NCBI GenBank assembly: GCA_030615805.1
Contig: JAUWYN010000049.1
Span: 1-5,566, forward strand
Direction of reading: 5' to 3'
DNA: 5,566 bases
From: Hadesarchaea archaeon
GTDB taxonomy: Archaea; Hadarchaeota; Hadarchaeia; Hadarchaeales; Hadarchaeaceae
The notes beneath the pieces are model-generated. The model searched no databases. It saw only the letters and a list, made by a program, of their open reading frames with translations, and was not told the DNA's origin. The position numbers were made by a program, and so were the translations under genes. Below are positions 1-4,672 of this stretch, piece after piece; position 1 is the stretch's first letter; each line of letters begins with the position of its first letter.

Positions 1-609
1 GTCGACGAGAAAGGCAGATCCCTCCCGCTTGAAAAGGAAGGCATTTTCGTGTGCAGGAGGCCGTTCCCTGGACTAACCCAGACCCTTTGGGGAGCTGACG
101 AAAGGTATGCTGAGGAATACTGGAATCAGATACCGAACTGCTACTACACGGGTGATGCGGCCAAAAAGGATGGGGACGGATACATCTGGTTTATCGCAAG
201 GGCCGATGAGGTGTTGAAGATCGCCGGCCACAGGATAGGAACCGTTGAGATTGAAAGCGCCTTCATCTCCCACCCAGCCGTTGTCGAAGCAGCAGTAACC
301 GGGGAGCCAGATCCTCTCAGAGGGGAGGTCGCATCAGCGTTCGTAGTTTTAAAAAAGGGTTACAAGCCCAGTGACGAGCTGAAAGGAGAGTTAAAAAAGA
401 CCATCAGGGATATCCTAGGACCGATCGTGGTATTGGGACGCATCGGTTTCGTCAATAAGATTCCAAAGACAAGGAGTGGCAAAATAATGAGGAGACTAGT
501 GAAGGCCTTAGTTACCGGTCAACCACTCGGAGACTACTCCACGATAGAAGACGAAACCGCCATAGATGAAATCAAGAAAGCTGTAGAGGGACGCAAAGAA
601 GGGCTTTGA
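1..609 (+). CDS. acs: Acetyl-CoA synthetase (AMP-forming), C-terminal fragment
   Basis: This is the last 202 residues of an adenylate-forming enzyme; the frame is open from the first base, so the 5' part (about two thirds of a usual ~650-residue protein) is outside the window. The family activates acetate with ATP, then forms acetyl-CoA in the cytoplasm. Visible motifs, numbered in the fragment: YYTGD (48-52); the hinge and C-terminal domain entry RADEVLKIAGHRIGT (67-81), with Arg67, hinge Asp69 and Arg78 matching conserved Acs residues; and PKTRSGKIMRR (155-165), whose Lys161 is the adenylation lysine that protein acetyltransferases acetylate in bacterial Acs. The tail with LGDYSTIED (176-184) resembles the end of true Acs, which favours acetate over longer acyl substrates, although propionate cannot be excluded. 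A GTG at 49 is internal, not a start. Its arginine codons (11 of 13 AGA/AGG) differ from the CGN-rich neighbours. It ends 2 bases from the convergent DUF2877 gene. Confidence 0.9.
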   Translation, partial: VDEKGRSLPLEKEGIFVCRRPFPGLTQTLWGADERYAEEYWNQIPNCYYTGDAAKKDGDGYIWFIARADEVLKIAGHRIGTVEIESAFISHPAVVEAAVTGEPDPLRGEVASAFVVLKKGYKPSDELKGELKKTIRDILGPIVVLGRIGFVNKIPKTRSGKIMRRLVKALVTGQPLGDYSTIEDETAIDEIKKAVEGRKEGL

Positions 610-611
610 AA

Positions 612-1616
612 TTAGTCCGTTGCTAAACCGATCTCCAAGCCCAACAGAAGCCCGACAATTGTATCTATTCCCGAGGTTTCACCGATCTTCAAAACTTCTT
701 CAACGCCCGTTTCAACATCTTGAGAAGCGCCTGTTAAAATCGCCTCGAGCAATTCTCCCACTCGCTCATTGGTTTCACCTTTAGCGGCGTACCTTAGCAG
801 TTGCTGGCTCAGCAGGGTTGTTGTGCCAGAACAGCTGATGACTATTTCGTTGATTTTTTTCACGCGATCGATGCCCTTATCCAACGAGTGGGAAACCCAC
901 CAGAGGGCAGCCGTGAACCCAGACAGTGCATCATCCGCGGAGGGAGAGAGCCCGGGGCCAAGCCCGATGAGTTTTTGAGCCGCCCCTTTTACCCCGCCAA
1001 CATTTTTAGATTTGGCTGCTTTTACCAGATTAATTAACTGCGGCCACACTGCTCTAGCCACCGCGTTCAGACCGGATGTTTGAGGCATCTTACCAGCGGC
1101 AATCTTATCGATGTGTTTCAGAAGTTGTCCGATCCCCTCGCGCCCGCCCTTGCTCGCAGCAAGCCGCTTCGCCAGCTCTAGGTTGCGCTTGATGAGCTCG
1201 GGGCCGAGGCACCGTTCAGCACGGGTTTTCGGCCGCCAGAGCTTCGCGTCTTTAAACGAGATTTCGAGCACCCCGCCGACGAGCACCCGATCACTTACTA
1301 GCCGAACTTGCATTCCCTTGCGGACGCCGAGCGATGGCATGCTTTCTCCGGAGGGGATGTCGGTGATTAAATTAATCGGACTTCGTGAGACGCCGCTCTG
1401 AGCGACGCCAACCAGCTCGCCACTGATGAGGATGTTAAAAGTGCGGTCGAAAACGCTGTGGACTTCTCCGGCAGCGCTTCGCTTTAGCGCGTCAAATGCG
1501 GCGGGGCCGATGAAGGCGGCCCTTGCAAATCGCTCCAAGGGGTTCCCAATACATCTTACTTCATCGAAAATTAAACCCGCTCGCCAACGAGCTTGCCGGG
1601 CTTTATCCGCTGCCAT
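612..1616 (-). CDS. DUF2877 family protein (AllH/YlbF-like)
   Basis: A 334-residue protein of the DUF2877 family. The clearest marks are GEVHSVFDRTFNILISG (residues 50-66), the usual N-terminal signature, and the glycine-rich GLGPGLSPSADD motif (about 218-229), which corresponds to GLGPGLTPSGDD in relatives; here the second Gly is Ala. A hydrophobic glycine-rich tail follows. No signal peptide or membrane segment is evident, so it is probably cytoplasmic. In Escherichia coli the relative YlbF (AllH) is one of three subunits of oxamate carbamoyltransferase, in allantoin breakdown, together with FdrA/AllF and YlbE/AllG. Neither partner is in this window, so the reaction here is unknown. The ATG at 1616 lies inside the upstream gene (46-base overlap) and its nearest good GAGGT (1636-1632) is 15 bases away, so the start is uncertain; a later TTG at codon 27 is another option. 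It is the last gene of the putative operon. Confidence 0.8.
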   Translation of the reverse strand: MAADKARQARWRAGLIFDEVRCIGNPLERFARAAFIGPAAFDALKRSAAGEVHSVFDRTFNILISGELVGVAQSGVSRSPINLITDIPSGESMPSLGVRKGMQVRLVSDRVLVGGVLEISFKDAKLWRPKTRAERCLGPELIKRNLELAKRLAASKGGREGIGQLLKHIDKIAAGKMPQTSGLNAVARAVWPQLINLVKAAKSKNVGGVKGAAQKLIGLGPGLSPSADDALSGFTAALWWVSHSLDKGIDRVKKINEIVISCSGTTTLLSQQLLRYAAKGETNERVGELLEAILTGASQDVETGVEEVLKIGETSGIDTIVGLLLGLEIGLATD

Positions 1617-2164
1617 TGCTCGCTTGTCATTACCTCTAGCTTGGTGCCGAAGTGGCTTCGCTGTTCTGGAAATGGCTGTGAGCTAAATCCGTATGCGACG
1701 AAGAGCTTCCGCGCCCCGATCGCGCTCTCGGCGCTCGCCTCGACCCTCTCGACGCCAAGCACATCGAAATAGTGCTCCAGCTTGCACGGCCAGAGGTAAG
1801 CGCCTATCTGCAGCCCTCGCTTCATCGTCACCGTGTGGAGGCTACACCCGGTTTTCGAATCTCTGAGTATACCATTCGAGCACCCGACAATCTCATCCCC
1901 TACCTTTCCAACCAAGTTGAAGTGAGCCTCGGGTGGGCATCCCCAGATGGGTCGGTTCTCCCGCCACAGGTACAATTCTGTGATGATTTCAGAGGTCACG
2001 AGGTCGAAGAGATCCTTGTGGTATTTTATATGGGGCATTATGGCTTCGGCGACTTCTTCGATTTCATCCTTGGTCTGCGAATAAACAATCATCTCCTCGC
2101 CGTTCGGGAGAGTAATTTTTCTCTTAGGGTATGGTTTCATTATTTTGCTCCAATCGATTTCCAT
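1571..2164 (-). CDS. GNAT-like acetyltransferase-fold protein
   Basis: A 197-residue protein whose C-terminal half looks like a GNAT N-acyltransferase; I do not recognise the specific family. Residues 81-114 read as consecutive beta strands (HFNLVGKVGDEIVGCSNGI, then CSLHTVTM). They are followed by RGLQIGA (116-122), which occupies the place of the acetyl-CoA pyrophosphate loop R/Q-x-x-G-x-G/A, and a helix. ASAESAIGARKLFVAYGF (143-160) resembles GNAT motif B, with the usual Tyr-Gly-Phe. The middle Gly of the loop is Gln119 here, so CoA binding may be changed. The N-terminal 80 residues are mostly charged and helical (DEIEEVAEAI) and unassigned. The ATG at 2164 is chosen because a strong GGGGGAGG lies 4 bases upstream; ATG at 2140 has none. 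It sits 35 bases after the DUF35 gene and overlaps DUF2877. Substrate is unknown. Confidence 0.7.
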   Translation of the reverse strand: MEIDWSKIMKPYPKRKITLPNGEEMIVYSQTKDEIEEVAEAIMPHIKYHKDLFDLVTSEIITELYLWRENRPIWGCPPEAHFNLVGKVGDEIVGCSNGILRDSKTGCSLHTVTMKRGLQIGAYLWPCKLEHYFDVLGVERVEASAESAIGARKLFVAYGFSSQPFPEQRSHFGTKLEVMTSEQWQRIKPGKLVGERV

Positions 2165-2168
2165 CCAA

Positions 2169-2176
2169 CCTCCCCC
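2169..2176 (-). promoter_or_regulatory. Strong ribosome-binding site of the GNAT-like gene
   Basis: On the minus strand GGGGGAGG ends 4 bases before the ATG at 2164. It matches the anti-Shine-Dalgarno sequence well and fixes that start over the in-frame ATG at 2140. It lies in the 35-base gap after the DUF35 gene. Confidence 0.7.
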
Positions 2177-2199
2177 TTTTCGTTTCCCGCCCCAAGCAT

Positions 2200-2544
2200 T
2201 TAACTTTTTTCCGCGGGCTCGAACCTGAACCCGTAGATTTCCCTGCCGCCGAGTTTGCGGAGCTTTCCCCAGATTGGGCGGAGCTTCATGCCCACCTTGA
2301 CATCGTCGGTCGTGAGCTGCCCCAGCGCCCGGACGCCGCCGAAGTCGACTATGCCCAGCACCAGTGGAGGCATCTCGATTCCTTCTGGCAGGGCGTAGAG
2401 CTTGGTGTATGTGAGTAGTATGCCCTCTTTGGCGAGCTCTACCTCCTCGAAGTCGGTGCCCTTGCAGCCCAAGCAGCGCTCATGTCGTGGGTACATCACC
2501 CGGCCGCAGCTCTTGCACTTGAAGCCGGTCATTTTCCCCTGCAT
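2200..2544 (-). CDS. DUF35 zinc-ribbon / OB-fold acyl-CoA-binding protein
   Basis: A 114-residue protein with the two-part DUF35 layout. First comes a rubredoxin-like zinc ribbon with Cys10, Cys13, Cys24 and Cys27 (CKSC, 10 residues, CLGC), then an OB-fold domain (about 36-110, from VELAKEGILLTYT to GREIYGFRFEP). In archaea such proteins bind the CoA ester and bridge thiolase to HMG-CoA synthase, channelling acetoacetyl-CoA; others partner different thiolase-like enzymes. No HMG-CoA synthase is in this window, so its partner is most simply the thiolase just upstream, whose TGA is one base away. The open frame runs back to 2625, but those extra 27 residues overlap the end of the thiolase and precede the zinc ribbon without family resemblance. 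I therefore start at ATG 2544 (GAGAGG 10 bases upstream). ATG 2532, with AGGGG 3 bases upstream, is equally possible and would remove four residues. Confidence 0.88.
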   Translation of the reverse strand: MQGKMTGFKCKSCGRVMYPRHERCLGCKGTDFEEVELAKEGILLTYTKLYALPEGIEMPPLVLGIVDFGGVRALGQLTTDDVKVGMKLRPIWGKLRKLGGREIYGFRFEPAEKS

Positions 2545-2545
2545 C

Positions 2546-3709
2546 TCAACCCATCCTCTCGAGAATATGAATGACGGTGTTGTTGCCGAAGCCGCCGAAA
2601 TTGCATGCGAATGCCCGCTTTGCATCCTTGACCTGTCGCTCTCCGGCCTCGCCGCGGAGGTGCCAGACCAGCTCGACTATTTGTGCCACGCCCGTTGCCC
2701 CCACGGGATGACCCCTCGCCTTCAGTCCACCAGAGGGATTAATCGGCAGCTCTCCCTCGAGCGTAGTTATCCCTTTTTCAACAGCTAAGTGCCCCTCGCC
2801 CTTTGGGAAGAACCCGGCGTCCTCACTCTGCGCGATTTCTAAAATTTCGAACGCATCGTGCAATTCCACGACATCAATATCTTTGGGCTCGAGCTTGGCA
2901 AGCTTGAATGCGTGCTGTGAGGCGAGCTGAACCGATTTGAGCACCGCTGGATCCTCCCGCTCTTGAACGGCGTGTGTGTCTGTCGCGTGCCCAAAACCAG
3001 CAATTCGTACCGGCTCGCCGCTGAACTCTTTTGCTTTCTCTGCTGGACAAAGGACGAGCGCGGCAGCACCGTCACTGATCGGGCAACAGTAATAAAGCCG
3101 CAACGGGTCCGCGATCATGATCGAGCTCATGGCGCCTTCGATGGTGCACTTCCTTTGTAGGTGGGCGTAAGGGTTTTTCAGCGCGTTCGCATGATTTTTC
3201 ACCGCGACCATCGCCAAGTGACGTTCGGTGACGCCGTAGCGCTCCATGTAAAGGCGGGTGAGCATAGCTGCCATCGCGGGCAAGGTCACGCCGTGCGCGT
3301 ACTCCGCGGTGGGGTGAGTCATTGTTGATACGAGGTCGCCGATGACGTCCGTGTCGGCAGCCGTCATCTTCTCCCCGCCCGCGACGAGCACGAGGTCGCT
3401 TGCCCCCGAGGCTACGGCCAAAAATCCATTCTTGACCGCGGACGCCCCTGAGGCCGGGCCATTCTCAACCCGCTCCGCAGCAGCTGGAATCAGGTTAATT
3501 CGATCCACGAGGGCACTTGCGATAGTAGTTTGGTGGACGAGTTCTCCGGCCATCATGTTCCCCACGTAAACCGAGTCGAAGTCACGCTCCCCGGCTCCCG
3601 CGTCGTCGATCGCTCGAAGCGAGGCCTCCGCGAGCAAGTCCATGAGGTCCTTTCCCTCGAGTCGCCCGAACTTCGTCATTCCGCAACCTATGATTGCGAC
3701 ACCCCTCAC
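2546..3709 (-). CDS. Thiolase-superfamily protein (SCP2/archaeal type) lacking the nucleophilic Cys
   Basis: A 387-residue full-length member of the archaeal acetyl-CoA acetyltransferase/SCP2-type thiolases, which form or cleave 3-oxoacyl-CoA in the cytoplasm. It starts with the typical MRGVAIIGCGMTKFG. Visible landmarks are CPISDGAAALVL (209-220), HDAF (284-287), NPSGG (324-328), GHPVGATG (333-340, catalytic His334) and CNFGGFG (369-375, with Cys369 near the second catalytic cysteine of classical thiolases). The usual nucleophile motif, VExACASG in relatives, reads VENGPASG here (81-88): Pro85 (codon CCG) replaces Cys. The rest of the fold is intact, so it is not a decayed gene. It may be a non-condensing acyl-CoA enzyme, a scaffold, or a subfamily with another chemistry. 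The GTG at 3709 is chosen for its GAGGT 6 bases upstream and the family-typical N-terminus. It precedes DUF35 by one base, as in other archaeal pairs. Confidence 0.88.
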   Translation of the reverse strand: MRGVAIIGCGMTKFGRLEGKDLMDLLAEASLRAIDDAGAGERDFDSVYVGNMMAGELVHQTTIASALVDRINLIPAAAERVENGPASGASAVKNGFLAVASGASDLVLVAGGEKMTAADTDVIGDLVSTMTHPTAEYAHGVTLPAMAAMLTRLYMERYGVTERHLAMVAVKNHANALKNPYAHLQRKCTIEGAMSSIMIADPLRLYYCCPISDGAAALVLCPAEKAKEFSGEPVRIAGFGHATDTHAVQEREDPAVLKSVQLASQHAFKLAKLEPKDIDVVELHDAFEILEIAQSEDAGFFPKGEGHLAVEKGITTLEGELPINPSGGLKARGHPVGATGVAQIVELVWHLRGEAGERQVKDAKRAFACNFGGFGNNTVIHILERMG

Positions 3710-3715
3710 AGGTCT

Positions 3716-3720
3716 ACCTC
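3716..3720 (-). promoter_or_regulatory. Ribosome-binding site deciding the GTG start of the thiolase
   Basis: GAGGT on the minus strand lies 6 bases before GTG 3709, inside the 35-base gap after the uridine phosphorylase stop. It supports this non-ATG start; the next in-frame ATG is at codon 11, after the conserved first strand of the fold. Confidence 0.6.
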
Positions 3721-3744
3721 AAAATTTCTACATACGCTTGAAAT

Positions 3745-4572
3745 TCAACCCATACCTGGGTACCAGTATTTCTTCTTCCGCCTTCGCTTCCCCGCATCCA
3801 TTCGTGCCAAAATTTTAACGGCTTCGGTGGCAATTTCAGCGCTTTCCATCTCCCCTTTACTCACGCCGAATTCGCCCGTCACTCGATTGGCGTAGACCGC
3901 GCACACGCTACCGGCGCGAAAACCATAAATATCTGCAATTGTGAACAGTGAAGCCGTCTCCATCTCAAAGTTAAGCACGCGCACGGCTTGGAGGTCTGGC
4001 ACGATTTCTTTCGCGAACGACTGGGTGTACCCCTTCAAACCGGGCCTCCCTTGGCCGAGGTAGAAGGAGTCGGTCGTGGCGGTTATCCCCACGTGATATC
4101 GATAGCCAAGTTTCTCCGTAGCCTGGATGAGCGCGAGCAGAACCTCGTAGTTGGCTGCGGCGGGATACTCGACGCGCACGTATTGTTTGCTCGTTCCATC
4201 GAGGCGAACGGCAGCGCTCGAGAGTACCACATCGCCCACCTTAACATCGCGCTGGATCGAACCCGAGCTCCCCACGCGGATGAAGGTGTCAGCTCCAATT
4301 GCAGCGAGCTCCTCGACGCCGATCGCTAGGCTGGGACATCCTATGCCCGTAGAGGTGGCGGAAATGGGGATGCCGCTGATTTTGCCGGTGTAAGTCTGAT
4401 ATTCCCGATGATGAGCGACCTTCTTCGCTTTATCCCAAAGCCTCGCGATTTTGGGCACGCGCTCCGGGTCACCAGGCAAGAGCACGTAGCGCGCAACTTC
4501 GCCCGGGGCACATGCGATGTGATACTGGCGCTTTCCCTTCGTCGCGGGACGCTCGGTCGAGACAATCTTCAC
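3745..4572 (-). CDS. udp: Uridine phosphorylase
   Basis: A 275-residue nucleoside phosphorylase of the PNP/UDP family, slightly longer than E. coli Udp (253). It splits uridine with phosphate to uracil and ribose-1-phosphate in pyrimidine salvage. Phosphate-site residues are visible: LLPGDPERV (31-39, Gly34 and Arg38), Arg56 in HREYQTYTG, and RVGSSG (99-104, Arg99; Ser102 where E. coli has Thr94). STGIG (74-78) and FEMET (202-206) line the ribose site. Substrate choice is shown by FYLGQGR (170-176): Gln174 and Arg176 match E. coli Gln166 and Arg168, which hold uracil, so uridine is favoured over purine nucleosides. The basic C-terminus KRRRKKK (262-268) is an extra tail of unknown role. The start is GTG 4572, with GGTGA 4 bases upstream; no ATG lies near the N-terminus. 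It is the first gene of the minus-strand group and faces the TIM-barrel gene across 100 bases. Confidence 0.92.
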   Translation of the reverse strand: MKIVSTERPATKGKRQYHIACAPGEVARYVLLPGDPERVPKIARLWDKAKKVAHHREYQTYTGKISGIPISATSTGIGCPSLAIGVEELAAIGADTFIRVGSSGSIQRDVKVGDVVLSSAAVRLDGTSKQYVRVEYPAAANYEVLLALIQATEKLGYRYHVGITATTDSFYLGQGRPGLKGYTQSFAKEIVPDLQAVRVLNFEMETASLFTIADIYGFRAGSVCAVYANRVTGEFGVSKGEMESAEIATEAVKILARMDAGKRRRKKKYWYPGMG

Positions 4573-4576
4573 CTGC

Positions 4577-4581
4577 TCACC
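4577..4581 (-). promoter_or_regulatory. Ribosome-binding site of the udp GTG start
   Basis: GGTGA on the minus strand ends 4 bases before GTG 4572, complementary to the 16S rRNA tail. It is the main support for this non-ATG start. Confidence 0.5.
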
Positions 4582-4601
4582 GTAAGGGGTTAGGTAGGTG
4601 G

Positions 4602-4609
4602 ATTAATAA
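4602..4609 (-). promoter_or_regulatory. Candidate TATA box for udp
   Basis: TTATTAAT on the minus strand is centred about 33 bases before GTG 4572. With the usual archaeal 22-28 bases between TATA centre and transcription start, the transcript would begin around 4578-4584, giving a very short leader. The call rests on AT content and position only. Confidence 0.35.
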
Positions 4610-4636
4610 GCGTCGCGAAAGGGACAGCCACAAGGC

Positions 4637-4646
4637 GTAAAAAATC
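4637..4646 (+). promoter_or_regulatory. Candidate TATA box for the TIM-barrel gene
   Basis: GTAAAAAATC is the only AT-rich stretch upstream of ATG 4673 in this otherwise GC-rich region. Its centre is about 31 bases before the start codon, which would place the transcription start within a few bases of the ATG. This fits the lack of a well-spaced ribosome-binding site and suggests a leaderless or nearly leaderless message. Evidence is position and composition only. Confidence 0.35.
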
Positions 4647-4672
4647 GCACCTGTAGGTTCTAGCGGGATGAA

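Larger units (their letters stand above)
612..4572 (-). other. Putative five-gene operon: udp, thiolase, DUF35, GNAT-like, DUF2877
   Basis: Five minus-strand genes follow one another with junctions of 35 bases, 1 base, 35 bases and a 46-base overlap, and no convincing internal promoter or T-rich terminator is visible. The likely promoter is in the divergent region upstream of 4572. Only the thiolase and DUF35 pair is a well-known partnership; grouping the others into one transcript is inference from spacing and strand. Four of the five have, or may have, a purine-rich site before the start; the start of the last gene is the least certain. Confidence 0.6.
4573..4672. promoter_or_regulatory. 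Divergent intergenic promoter region
   Basis: This 100-base gap separates the starts of udp (minus) and the TIM-barrel gene (plus) and must hold the promoters of both unless they are transcribed from elsewhere. It contains two AT-rich boxes described separately. I see no long inverted repeat that would suggest an operator, only short palindromes such as ATTAAT (4602-4607) and TCGCGA (4613-4618), and no RNA gene. Confidence 0.6.

Noticed and set aside
1..6. SalI-type site GTCGAC at the window edge as a cloning junction
   Set aside because: The reading frame of acs continues through it with plausible sequence, and the window edge alone gives no proof of vector or adaptor.
351..356. A run of six T on the minus strand as terminator of the operon
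   Set aside because: It lies 250 bases past the last stop inside the acs coding region, is a single short run (AAAAAA on the coding strand), and is explained by lysine codons.
801..1037. Plus-strand open frames within the DUF2877 region
   Set aside because: They lie opposite a gene with clear family motifs, and their translations look like low-information antisense reading.
1772..2203. A 143-codon plus-strand open frame
   Set aside because: It is antisense to the GNAT-like gene, which has a strong ribosome-binding site and family-like motifs; the plus-strand translation has no recognisable domain.
2545..2625. A 27-residue N-terminal extension of the DUF35 reading frame
   Set aside because: It overlaps the conserved C-terminal end of the thiolase in another frame, shows no DUF35 resemblance, and a better start with a normal operon spacing exists at 2544.
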